From: Rhipicephalus microplus
Taxonomy: Eukaryota > Arthropoda > Arachnida > Ixodida > Ixodidae
NCBI RefSeq assembly: GCF_043290135.1
Contig: NC_134701.1
Span: 62,451,502 to 62,515,501, forward strand
Reading direction: 5' to 3'
DNA length: 64,000 bases
Part shown: positions 16,340 to 27,463 of the stretch, one piece after another
How positions within the stretch are numbered: position 1 is the stretch's first letter
Layout of the letters: each line of letters starts with the position of its first letter
Notes under the pieces: model-generated
What the model was told of the DNA's origin: nothing
The model's input: only the letters and a program-made list of their open reading frames with translations
The model's database searches: none
Translations under genes and position numbers: made by a program

Positions 16340-19300
16340 TTAGTCCTGGGCAGGCGGCGTTGAACCGTGGTATTGCTTGAGCCTCTGGACGTGTACAACT
16401 TCGCGGTTGCGACGTCGCAAGTCTGATGGTGGCGTAAGAGGCTCAATGAGGTAGTTTACTGGCGAAGTTTGTTCGACAATACGATATCGCCCATCGTACT
16501 TTGGCAGAAGTTTGGAAGAGAGCCCAGGTGTGCGATGCGGCACTGACAGCCATACAAGAGAACCCGGAGGAAAAATGGGAGTTGAGGTCTGGGCATCATG
16601 AATTGCTTTTTGCCTGTTTTGGTCATCGCAGGTAAAGCGACGAGCTAACTGGCGGCATTCTTCTGCGTGTCTGGCGGCGTCCAAGATCAGTAGGCACTCG
16701 GACGCGTCTGGTCGATAGGGCAAAATGGTGTCAATGGTGTGGGAGGGGTGACGGCCGTAGAGGAGGTAAAAAGGGGAGAAGCCTGTTGTCGCTAGCGTTG
16801 CCGTATTATAGGCGTATGTAATGAATGGGAGAACTAAGTCCCAGTTAGAGTGGTCAGGCGTCACATACATAGATAGCATGTCACCGAGAGTACGACTAAA
16901 GCGCTCGGTAGCCCCATTGGTTTGTGGGTGGTAAGCGGTACATGTGCGATGTACAATAGCACACTCAGCGAGCAATTTTTCAATGACCTCGGACAAGAAG
17001 GCGCGGCCGCGGTCACTGATGAGTTCTTGAGGGCCTCCATGACGCAACACAAAATGACGCAGTAGGAAAGTGGCAACCTCCTGTGCTGTAGCCGTTTTAA
17101 GAGCAGCGGTCTCAGCATAGCGCGTTAGGTGGTCGATAGCAACTATTATCCACCTGTTGCCAGTCGGAGTCAATGGAAGTGGCCCATAAATATCTATTCC
17201 AACCCGTTCGAAGGGTCGGGAAGGGCATGGTAAAGGCTGCAGTTCACCGGCGGAGGAGTGTGGTGGAGATTTTCGGCGCTGACATTCGGCACAAGAGCGG
17301 ACGAAGTTGCGGACGAAGGTATACATGCCACGTCAGTAGTAGCGATGTCGAAGCCTTTCGTAGGTCTTGAAAACTCCTGCGTGGCCACATTGTGGGCCAG
17401 CGTGAAAAGAGGAACAAATCTGCGACCTCAGGGTTCGTGGAACGACGAGCAGCCACTTGCGTTCCTCTGGTGCGTAGTTACGTCGATAGAGAAGCGTGTC
17501 ACGTATCGAGAGGTGTGGAACTTGGCGCCGAAGCGTTCGCGTCTTTGGGAGTTCAGAAGTGTCGGAGAGATGATTGAGGAGAGACGCAGTCCACGGGTCA
17601 TTGCGTTGTTCGATAGCAATGGTGTCAAAGTCAAGCGCTGACAATGTGGAATCGCAAGCGGAGTCAGCTGTGGCATTCTGGGACAGGGGGGAACGGGAAA
17701 GGGCGTCGGCGTCAGCATGCTTCCGTCCTGACCGATAAACCACGCGTATGTCGTAATCCTGAATTTTCAACGCCCAGCGAGCGAGGCGGCCAGATGGGTC
17801 TTTTAACGTCGAAAGCCAGCACAGCGCGTGGTGGTCGGTCACGACGTCAAAAGAACGACCATATAGATATGGGCGAAACTTTCCAAGGGCCCACACAATG
17901 GCCAAGCACTCCTTTTCTGTGCCGCTGTAGTTGCTCTCAGCCTTGGTAAGTGTGCGACTAGCGTATGCCACGACGTATTCCTGATGTTCCGGTTTACGCT
18001 GTGCGAGCACAGCACCCAGGCCTACACCACTGGCGTCGGTGTGGATTTCAGTTGCAGCTTCAGAATCGAAATGGCGTAGAATGGGTGGCGTCGTAAGAAG
18101 CCGTCGCAGGGTGGTGAAAGCCTCGTCGCAGGCAGGGGACCACGATAAGAGGTCTTTACAGCTGCTGAGAAGTTGCGTTAGAGGTGATATAATAGACGCG
18201 AAGTTTCGGACGAATCGCCGGAAATACGAACACAAGCCGATGAAACTTCGAAGTTCTTTGATGGTGGCAGGTTTAGGAAACGCCGTAACAGCTCGCAATT
18301 TCTCGGGATCCGGAAGGATGCCTTCCTTGGAAACAACGTGGCCCAAAATGTTCAGTTGACGCATGGCAAGTCGACATTTTTTGAGGTTTAATTGCAAACC
18401 GGCGTTAGTTAAGCAAGTAAGGACGTGCTGAAGGCGACGTAAGTGTGTGTCAAAGTTAGGGGCGAAGACCACGATATCATCGAGGTAACACAAGCATATC
18501 TTCCATTTTAGTCCACGCAGGATGTTGTCCATCATTCGTTCGAACGTTGCTGGTGCATTGCAAAGTCCGAAGGGCATGACGGTGAATTCATATAAGCCGT
18601 CTGGCGTGACAAAAGCTGTTTTGGGGCGATCGGCCTCCGCCATAGGCACCTGCCAGTAGCCTGACCGCAAGTCTAACGAGGAAAAGAACTCGGCACCCTG
18701 CAAACTGTCCAAAGCATCGTCAATGCGCGGTAGTGGATAGACATCCTTCAGCGTGATCTTGTTCAATCGCCGGAAATCGACACAGAAACGAATAGAGCCG
18801 TCTTTCTTTTTGACGAGAACCACCGGAGACGCTCATGGGCTCTGTGAAGGTCGAATGACGCCTCTGCGAAGCATGTTGTCTACTTGGTCAGCAATGACGC
18901 GGCGTTCTGTAGCGGACACGCGATACGGTCGTTGTCGCAGCGGTGAGTGAGACCCAGTGTCGATGTGGTGTTCTACTGCTAAAGCACGGCCGAGAGATGT
19001 TTGTTCAACGTCGAAAGAGTGGCGGTAGCTCTCAAGAATGGTGAGGAGTTGTGAACGCTGCGAAGATGTCAAATCTGCAGCGATGAATGGTTGAAATATG
19101 TTTGCCGCCGTTGAGTCAGGCGCTGAGACGACAGCCAGTTCACAGACGGAGATAGAAGGCACCTCATCGGGGACGGATATAATTCTGGAAGAACTGGTTG
19201 TCTCGACGTGGCCAAGGCACTCGTGACAAAGTAGGGATAAAGACGACGACTCATGATTATAAATTGGCATTGTGGTTGACCCTTCTACAAGATCGAGAGC

Positions 19301-19850
19301 AGCAAAAGGCAGGGGGAGGGCTCTTCGGGCGACGAATATTGGAGATGGTGTGAAGAAGACCGTGCCGTCGGATATGGCGCTGCATGAAACTGGCACGAAC
19401 GCAAAAGAGCATGGAGGGATGTAGGTGTCATCGCTAACGACAAGTTTAGCGGCAAACTGGGTGTCGACGGACGCTTGGTCATCCAGTGAGCAAAATTCGA
19501 CCTCAGCCCTAGCACAGTCGATTACGGCGTTATGACGTGACAAAAAGTCCCATCCCAAAATAATATTATGGGAGCATGATGAAAGAACCACGAACTCTAT
19601 CGTATACAGAACGTCCTGAATTGTCACGCGGGCTGTACATACTGCGGTCGGTTGAACAGGTTGAGCACTGGCTGTGCGAAGCGATAATCCGGAGAAAGGC
19701 GTCGTAACCTTACGAATTGAGCGACAAAATCCAGCATCTATAACCGAAACAGCTGCACAGGTATCTACAAGAGCGACAGTAGGGATATTTTCGACGAACA
19801 CACCAATAACATTGGTAGGTGACAAATGAGGACAGGAACTGCGTCGTCTA
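16340..19850 (-). pseudogene. pol: Ty3/gypsy pol of element C (PR, RT, RNase H, IN), three ORFs split by TGA codons
   Basis: Retropepsin near 19750 reads ALVDTCAAVSV, so the conserved DTG has become [21 protein letters not shown] (near 18790), [24 protein letters not shown] (near 18480). RNase [14 protein letters not shown] (near 18030), [10 protein letters not shown]. Integrase: zinc finger (about 17405-17285), GIDIYGPLPL (near 17185), SDRGRAF (near 17010), TNGATERFS (near 16910), and a C-terminal domain without a chromodomain. The frame is broken only by TGA at 18833-18835 (SPWASP block) and TGA at 17333-17335 (YYWRGMY block); both replace a conserved Trp codon. The ORF lies +1 to gag, unlike D-F, which suggests a single-base indel near the junction. 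Confidence 0.92.
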
Positions 19851-21044
19851 GTTTTCCTCCTCGTTAGGTGTGGGCCGTCGACGCATAGGAGAAGGCGAGC
19901 GGCGGCGTGGAGAGGGTGAGCGCAGACGTCCCGGCCGAGGGCGGTGGTCGTCCTGGTAGCGGGCTGGCATTGGAGTGGAGGAACCGTATCACGCGTTGGA
20001 GTCAAGCGGGAAGAAAGGCTCACGGCGGTTTTCATTGGTGATATGCGTCCGGCGGCGGCAATACCTTGCGACGTGTCCGGGGTATCGACAAGCGTAACAT
20101 ATCGGGCGATTATCGAGGGTGCGCCACAGGTTGGCGGTGTTAGTGCTGGTCCAGTGAACTGGAGCTGGGGGATAGCTCGCGCGAGGCTGGAACGGAGGCG
20201 CAGGCGCCTTGCGAGTTGGCATGGCTGCAGCCGCGGCGTAGGTGAGAGGAGCAGCCACAAGATTAGGCTCGCAAGCAGCTGGTAAGGCCTCGGCGACCTC
20301 TCCTTGAATGACGTCACGTAGAGACGATGGTAAAGTGTTGGTAGCTTCTGGTGTGAAGGGCACAAAGGAAAGCTGTCGTGCAACTTCTTCGCGGACAAAT
20401 GCTTTTATTTCGGCTATTAGTGACGCGTGGTCATGACCACTGATCACATTAGACAGCGATGCCAAATCGTGCGCTGGAGGACGTCTTGTCAGAGCTCGCT
20501 GCTTCCGCAATTCATCGTAGCTTTGGCAGAGGCTAATTACGTCGTTAACAGTGGTCGGGCTTTTCGCCAAGAGCATTTGAAAAGCGTCGTCGTCAATCCC
20601 TTTGAGGATGTGGTTACATTTTTCAGCTTCCGTCATTTCGGCGTTCACGCGTCTGCACAAATCGACGACGTCCTCTATGTAACTTGTGAAGGTTTCACCC
20701 GTTTCATGGGCGCGTGTGCGTAAACGTTGCTCGGCACGAAGTTTTTGGACGGCAGGTCGATCGAAGACTGCTACAATCGACGTTTTAAATTGCGGCCACG
20801 TTAGGACGTCTGCCTGGTGGTTTCTAAGCCAAAGGCTGGCTACACCCGCGAGATAGAACGAAACGCGTGTCAACTTGTCCGCGTCCGTCCATCTGTTTAA
20901 AGCGCTCACCCGTTCGAAAGTCGAGAGCCACTCTTCAACGTCGTTGTCATCTGTTCCACTGAAGATTGGAGGCTCCCGCTGAGGAACACTGCCTGGACAG
21001 GTGGCCGGAAGAGATGGAAGCGTCTGCTGATCGGCGTCCGGCAT
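19848..21044 (-). pseudogene. gag: Ty3/gypsy gag of element C, one in-frame TGA
   Basis: Structural protein that packages element RNA. The start is placed at the ATG at 21042-21044 (MPDADQQT); upstream codons belong to the LTR and leader. The capsid region has DVEEWLSTFERVSALN and FYLAGVASLWL. One zinc knuckle CYACRYPGHVARYC (CX2CX4HX4C) lies near 20100-20060. A TGA at 19989-19991 ends the first open segment, but the same frame continues through a Ser/Pro/Arg-rich tail (RSPSPRRRSPSPM) to a TAG at 19848-19850, as in D and E, so the TGA is probably a mutation. The heptamer GGAAAAC lies at 19851-19857 on the minus strand. Confidence 0.88.
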
Positions 21045-21127
21045 AGCAGAAGGTAGCCGTCGAGAACGGAGTTCCAGGATGGTAGCGGGAAGGTGTAAGG
21101 GACGGTACCCGGCACGGCTCCACCAAT

Positions 21128-21530
<403 letters not shown>

Positions 21531-21556
21531 CTGGTGGAGATGCTGGGTACGTCTTC

Positions 21557-23014
21557 ATGCTTGGCACCCCTTCGCGGACCCGACATTCAAGCCCTGAATC
21601 ACTACCACCCGTCGACACACCAGTCCACCGTTCCAGCCGCCGTCTGCGAGGCCTAGCTCCCAAGCTCAATCCCTTTCCAGGAACTGCCAGCAATCGCTTG
21701 CCTCCTTCCACCACCATGGCCACTGCAGCTACATCGCACATGAAACTTCAGAATCCCATGATTCCTGACTGCTTTTATGGTGAGACCTATGAAGATGCAC
21801 AAGACTGGCTGGACCAGTTCGAACGCTGCGCGAAGTACAACCAGTGGGCCACCCCAGAAGACAAGCTCGCGAATGTGTACTTCTACCTGAAAGACAACGC
21901 CCAGACCTGGTACATCCACAGGGAAAGAAGCATGGCTACGTGGGACGACTTCCGCAACCAGCTGATTGACACCTTTAGTAGTCTTGACAGAAAGGAGAAT
22001 GCGCAACGTCTCTTGGAAGCTCGAATTCAAAAACCAAACGAGAGCGTCGCTATGTTCGCCGAGGACATGACCCGTCTTTTCGGCAGGGTGGATCCCGAGA
22101 TGCCGGAAGACAGGAAGCTGCGGTATCTAATGCGAGGCGTGAAGGAGCAACTGTTTGCTGGGCTTGTGAGTAATCCGCCAACAACAGTAGCTGAGTTCAT
22201 GAAAGAAGCCACAGCTATTGAACGGGCCCTACAGCTACGGTACCGCCAGCAGAACCCGGTCAATGTTCGAGCGAGTAGCCCTGTTACGACTGCGGCGAGC
22301 CTCTGCGACAACGACAGGCCTCTTCGGGAAGTCATCCGGGAGATTTTGAGGGAGGAGCTTCGGCAGCTTGGTTTAATTCCAGCAACTGAACCGACGCCGG
22401 CATTGTCTTTTGTCGCTGATGTTGTCCGGGATGAGGTCCGCCAGGCTCTCTCTTCATCCGGCTATAATGGTGTGCGACGACATTTTACTTATGCTGATGC
22501 AGTCCGACGCCCCGTCGTCGCGCCTTCAGCACAGCAGACTCCAATGACTGGACCACCACCAACCCTGCAAACAGAGCCACTGTCAGCACCGACCACTTTC
22601 GCAACCTCACCGATTCCTCCGACAAGACGAATGCCGTATAACCAACATGCCCCACAACGTGGCCCCACAACGTGGCCCAATAGTGAGTCTCCACTTACCT
22701 TCCAGCGTCGGAAAACCAACTTGTGGCGTACCGCAGACCATCGACCGGTATGCTTTCATTGTGGTGAAGCTGGGCACGTCTACAGAGTTTGCCGTTATCA
22801 CGACGCTCAGTACTCGAGATTTCCTCGCTACCCTGATTACATTGCGTACGACGATCAACGCATGTACAATTACGCCCCTGTGAACACACCGCCGCAGAAT
22901 CCAGTAATGCCCAAATCACGTTCTCCATCTCCTGCGCGGCCCAGTTCACCTAATCGTCGCAGCTTTGCCGACGTCACCAGGGGCAGGTCCCCTAGCCCGC
23001 GACGGGGAAACTAG
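21557..23014 (+). CDS. gag: Ty3/gypsy Gag of element D, intact (485 aa)
   Basis: Nucleocapsid/capsid protein of the element's cytoplasmic particle. The start chosen is the ATG at 21557 (MLGTPSRTR), which corresponds to the first Met of element E gag (MYRTPPSSR); a later ATG at 21716 (MATAATSH) is a weaker alternative. The capsid region has DWLDQFERCAKYNQW and VYFYLKDNAQTWYIH, a tract of charged helices around residues 120-220, and one zinc knuckle CFHCGEAGHVYRVC near residue 400. The C-terminus is Ser/Pro/Arg-rich (RSPSPRRGN). It is the only unbroken frame in D. The stop TAG at 23012-23014 directly follows a GGGAAAC heptamer. Confidence 0.92.
   Translation: MLGTPSRTRHSSPESLPPVDTPVHRSSRRLRGLAPKLNPFPGTASNRLPPSTTMATAATSHMKLQNPMIPDCFYGETYEDAQDWLDQFERCAKYNQWATPEDKLANVYFYLKDNAQTWYIHRERSMATWDDFRNQLIDTFSSLDRKENAQRLLEARIQKPNESVAMFAEDMTRLFGRVDPEMPEDRKLRYLMRGVKEQLFAGLVSNPPTTVAEFMKEATAIERALQLRYRQQNPVNVRASSPVTTAASLCDNDRPLREVIREILREELRQLGLIPATEPTPALSFVADVVRDEVRQALSSSGYNGVRRHFTYADAVRRPVVAPSAQQTPMTGPPPTLQTEPLSAPTTFATSPIPPTRRMPYNQHAPQRGPTTWPNSESPLTFQRRKTNLWRTADHRPVCFHCGEAGHVYRVCRYHDAQYSRFPRYPDYIAYDDQRMYNYAPVNTPPQNPVMPKSRSPSPARPSSPNRRSFADVTRGRSPSPRRGN
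23005..23011 (+). promoter_or_regulatory. Candidate -1 frameshift heptamer at the gag stop of element D
   Basis: G GGA AAC read in the gag frame, immediately before TAG. Slipping back one base enters the pol frame (GGG AAA CTA ...). Downstream GCGACC (about 23022-23027) can pair with GGTTGC (about 23037-23042, one G-U pair), in the position of the stem in E. A TAA at 23059-23061 then stops this copy's pol frame. Confidence 0.7.
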
Positions 23015-26000
23015 ACGCAGCGACCTCGGGGGGTGGGGTTGCCAATATTCGAAATTCCTAACAGCCCCCATTGCAGACAAATGACAGCTCGAAGCCATCG
23101 ATACCGAAGAAGACGACAGCAATGACTAATTGGACGAATGAGACAACTGCCGACGTAACCGACGTTATGAGCGCTGACCTCGTCGTTCACATTGGCCACC
23201 AAGTGACGGCTCTTGTGGACACTGGCTCCCACTTTTCTATAATAAGCCTACAGCTAGCCGAAAGACTAAGGAAGGTGAAAATGCCATGGCAGGGGCCCAA
23301 TATAAGAACTGCAGGAGGTCAGTTGATGACACCGGTTGGAAAGTGCACGGCCCGACTCTTCATTGCTGGTTCCACCTTTGTCGCCACCCTCGTCATTCTC
23401 CACGAGTGCTGTAAACAGCTCATATTGGGAATGGATTTCTCGCGCGAATATGGGGCTGTGATTGACATCCGTGACAGAAGCGTAACGTTCACTGTAAGCT
23501 CGGAGACTGATACAGATAAGGAACACCAGCCACCTCGCTTCCGTATTGCCGATGACGACGTCATACTGCCGCCACGAAGTTGTTCTCTCGTATCCGTGCA
23601 CTGTGACAAATTACAAAATGGTACTGGCATCGCTGAACACATCAAGGAGCTCGCATTCACTAGTGGCATTTCTGTTGCCAGGGCTGTAATCACTGTTATT
23701 GACGGATGCGTTGAACTGCTATTGACAAATTTCAGCAGAGAATGCCGACACATAGTTAAAGGCACGGCTATTGCCTATTTTGATGAACTCTCGCAAACAG
23801 AAGATTGTCATTTAGTGGAGGAAGCAGCAGCGTCTACTATCACTACACCGACACCTGTCGACGTTGGTCCAATGTTATCTCCCATTGAGTGAGACCGCCT
23901 TCTCACGCTGATCAACAAGTTCCACGGCTGCTTCTCATCCACATCAAGAGTTGGTCAAACGGCACTGACGAAACACCGCATCATCACGGATTCCGATGCC
24001 AGACTTATCCGGCAAAATCCTTAATGAGTCGCGCCAAACGAGCGTGAGGCAATTCAGAAACAGGTGAAAACGATGCTAGAAGATGGTGTTATTCGGCCAT
24101 CTAACAGACCTTGGCCATCACCTGTAGTACTCGTCAAAAAGAAGGACGGTAGCTTGCGTTTCTGCGTCGACTACCGTAAGCTTAATCAGATCACAAAGAA
24201 GGACGTCTACCCTCTACCGCGTATTGATGATTCATTGGATAGACTACGAAACGCACGCTACTTTTCGTCTATGGACTGAAAAAGCGGCTACTGGCAAATT
24301 GAAGTGAATGAGAGAGACCGCGAGAAGACCGCCTTTGTTACGCCCGACGGACTTTATGAATTTCAGGTTCTTCCTTTCGGTTTCTGTTCGGCGCCAGCAA
24401 CATTCCAGCGTCTCATGGACACGGTTCTGTCGGGACTTAAGTGGCAAACCTGCTTGGTGTACCTCGACGACGTGATTGTCTTTTCGACGACTTTGGAGGA
24501 ACACTTACGAAGGCTCGAAGCAGTTTTTGAAGCAATACGCTTGGCCGGTCTTACTCTAAAACCAGAAAAGTGCCACTTCGGCTTCCACGAACTTCAATTC
24601 CTCGGTCACGTCATGAGCAGCCAAAGGATCCGACCCGACCCGGATAAAATTGCCGCCGTGGCAAACTTCCCGACGCCATCAGACAAAAAATCAGTGCGAC
24701 GTTTTTTTAGGACTCTGTGCCTATTACCGGCGGTTTATTGCTAATTTTTCGCGCATCGCATGGCCATTGACACAGCTTACTCGGCAAGATACCCCCTTCA
24801 GATGGGGCGAAGACCAACAGCAGGCATTTCACGAGCTTCGTCAGCGAATGCAAACACCCCCCGTGCTGGCCCACTTCGATGAAGACGTGCCGACAATACT
24901 TCATACAGACGCTAGTAATGTGGGCCTTGGAGCAGTGCTCGTACAGTCGAAGGACAACAATGAAAACGTGATTGCCTATGCCAGCAGGACGCTGTCCCGA
25001 GCTGAAGCTAATTACATTACGACGGAAAAAGAATGTCTTGCAATGGTATGGGCAGTCCTGAAGTTTCGTCCTTATTTGTACGGCCGCCCATTCGCCATTA
25101 TCAGCGAGCACCACTCTCTCTGTTGGTTAGTCAACTTGAAAGATCCGTCTGGCCGCCTTGCACGATGGAGTCTTCGGCTCCAAGAATTTGACTTCACTGT
25201 TGCCTACAAGTCGGGAAAACGACACACCGATGCCAACTGTCTTTCTCAGTCTCCTGTTGAGACGGCATCCCCGGACAACGACGATGACGACACGGCCTTT
25301 CTCGGAATTGTGGACACTGCCGCCTTTTCTCAACAGCAGCGTGGCGATGCTGAGCTGCTACCACTTATGGATTACCTAAAAGGGCGAGCGAATAGTGTTC
25401 CGAAGTTATTTGCGAGAGGGCTGCCGTCGTACTGCTTGCGAAATGACGTTCTTTAGAAGAGGAACTTCTCACCCACCGGCAGCAGCTACTTGCTCGTCGT
25501 TCCTTCTTCGCTTCGCCGTGAGGTACTGCAAGCCTGTCACGACGAAACTACCACTGGTCACTTGGGTTACGTAAGAACATTGGCGAGGATAAGGCAGAAC
25601 TGTTACTGGCCAAGACTTGCCGAAGTTGTCAAAACTTACGTGCAGGCATGTCTAGATTGCCAGCGCCGCAAGCCACCATCCATCAAACCAGCTGGCCTGC
25701 TGCAGCCTGTCTGAGTGCCGGCGACACCGTTTGCACAAATTGGCATGGATTTTCTGGGCCCCTTCCCAAAGTCTCCCACTGGAAACAAGTGGATAATCGT
25801 CGCCACGGATTACCTGACCCGATACGCGGAGACAGGAGCTCTGCCATGGGCAACGGCAGCTGAAGCGGCGCAATTTTTCATCGAAGCCATCGTCTTAAGA
25901 CACGGTGCTTCCGCAATAGTCATCACCGACAAAGGTACTGCGTTCATGGCCGAGCTTTTGGACACCATTTTCCGACTAAGTGGTACAGCTCACAGGAAGA

Positions 26001-26581
26001 CACCGGCGTATCATCCCCAGACCAACGGGCTCACCGAACGCCTCAACAAGACCCTGGCTGAAATAATAAGCATGTACGTAGATGTAGAGCACAAGAACTG
26101 GGACGTCATTTTGCCCTACGTCACGTTCGCGTACAACACGGCTCGTCAAGAGACCACTCGGAAGACACCCTTTAGTCTCCTTTACGGACGCGAGGTTACA
26201 ACAACGTTAGACACAATGCTCCCTCATGAAAATGATGGCAATTAGACAGACGCCGAAGAGTTTACCCAGCTAGCAGAAGAAGCCAGACAACTTGCCAGGT
26301 TGCGAATCTCCAAACAGCAAGACGACGATGCCGAGTATTACAACCTTCAGCACAGACCCGTCATATACAACGTGGACGACAAAGTATGGAACTGGACACC
26401 TGTTCGTCAGCGTGGGTTCTCCGAAAAGCTGTTGCGAAGATACTTCGGACCCTACAAGGTTCTGCGACGCATTAGTGACGTCAACTACGATGTTGTTCCG
26501 GACGGCGTGCAGTGTTCAAAGCGGCGCAGACATTCACCAGAAATTGTCCACGTGCTTCGGATGAAGCCCTACTTTCAGTGA
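23012..26581 (+). pseudogene. pol: Ty3/gypsy pol of element D, many stops
   Basis: Protease ALVDTGSHFSII (near 23210; DTG intact), RT (KKKDGSLRFCVDYRKLN near 24135; VYLDDVIVF near 24458), RNase H (LHTDASNVGLGAV near 24900; the equivalent of SDHHAL reads SEHHSL, losing an Asp), integrase zinc finger (about 25535-25665), core (IGMDFLGPFP near 25740, ITDKGTAF near 25923, TNGLTERLN near 26022) and C-terminal GPYKVLRR.SDVNYDVV. Breaks: TAA 23059, TGA 23890, tandem TAA-TGA near 24022-24027, TGA 24277, a one-base frameshift in the T run near 24703-24709, TAG 25454, TGA 25712 and TAG 26243. It depends on other copies for movement. Confidence 0.92.
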
Positions 26582-26659
26582 CTAACTGTGCAGTTTTGGT
26601 TTCGCCTTGCTTCTCAAACGTTTAACATCGGGACGATGTTTTTTTTAAAGGGGGAACAA

Positions 26660-26816
26660 TGCCGCGCGTATGTGGCAGTGGTGAGGACAACGAAGCAGCG
26701 CGAGTGTCCTTGGCCGAGGGCAAACGACGAAGAAGTCATTGCAGTCTGTTTCCTGCGATCGATAAATCATATTTGTTTGAGGCGCTTTGTGTGCTCGTCA
26801 ATCTCGCGTCGTCACA
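26660..26816 (+). repeat. 3' LTR of element D (157 bp)
   Basis: Begins TGCCGCGCGT after a purine tract and ends GTCGTCACA before ATGTATAT. It lacks the 9-bp unit present in the 5' copy. Confidence 0.9.
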
Positions 26817-26912
<96 letters not shown>

Positions 26913-26924
26913 AGATATAGATAT
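26817..26924. repeat. (TA)n then (GATATA)n microsatellite between D and E
   Basis: TA repeat to about 26894, then GATATA units to the first base of LTR E. With 32910-33068 it is the split half of one compound microsatellite interrupted by element E. Confidence 0.95.
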
Positions 26925-27331
26925 TGTCACGGGGTCGTGACGTGGCCAAAGACAGAAAACTTCATGTTGGGATTTAACTGTTTATTTGGGCGAACCTGTG
27001 CCCGGTAAAGGGAAAGTCTAATTACAGCAGCAGTCTTGCACAGATAGCAGTCTCGGACTGATAGCGGCGAACGCAGCGTCGGCCTTCGATCAACAACTGA
27101 CAAGCGGCGAAGCGCGTCGGCATTTATACTCTTGCCGTCGAATGTTCTAGCGTTATCGCTGGTGGTGGCGTAGGTTCCAGAACAATCTGTACCGTTCGCA
27201 CAGTGGGCGTGATCTTATCGAAATGATCTACTACAGTCCGGAACCTTCTAGAAAACTGCAGGCGCGGTTTGCGCTGAGAATCGTGCGGTGTTTTCGGACG
27301 ATAACAAAAACTTGGGAAATGGAACGTGGCA
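26925..27331 (-). repeat. 3' LTR of element E (407 bp)
   Basis: Minus strand begins TGCCACGTTCC and ends CCCGTGACA. It contains a TATA box (27123-27128) and an AATAAA (26981-26986). It differs from the 5' LTR at two sites near 26965 and 26987. Confidence 0.96.
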
Positions 27332-27463
27332 TTGCCCCCCTCTGAAAAAAAGGCATTGTCCCGATGCTTTAACTAAAGATGAAAGTACAATAATAATGCA
27401 AGAAAGTACAATGAATAAATTACGATACAACAATAATACAAAAAAAAACACTAGTTCAGTTTG

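Noticed and set aside
19989..20398. Programmed +1 frameshift (GCG-UGA) at the end of element C gag
   Set aside because: The gag frame continues past this TGA through a conserved Ser/Pro/Arg tail to a TAG beside GGAAAAC, as in the related elements, so the TGA is better read as a mutation and the +1 offset as an indel.
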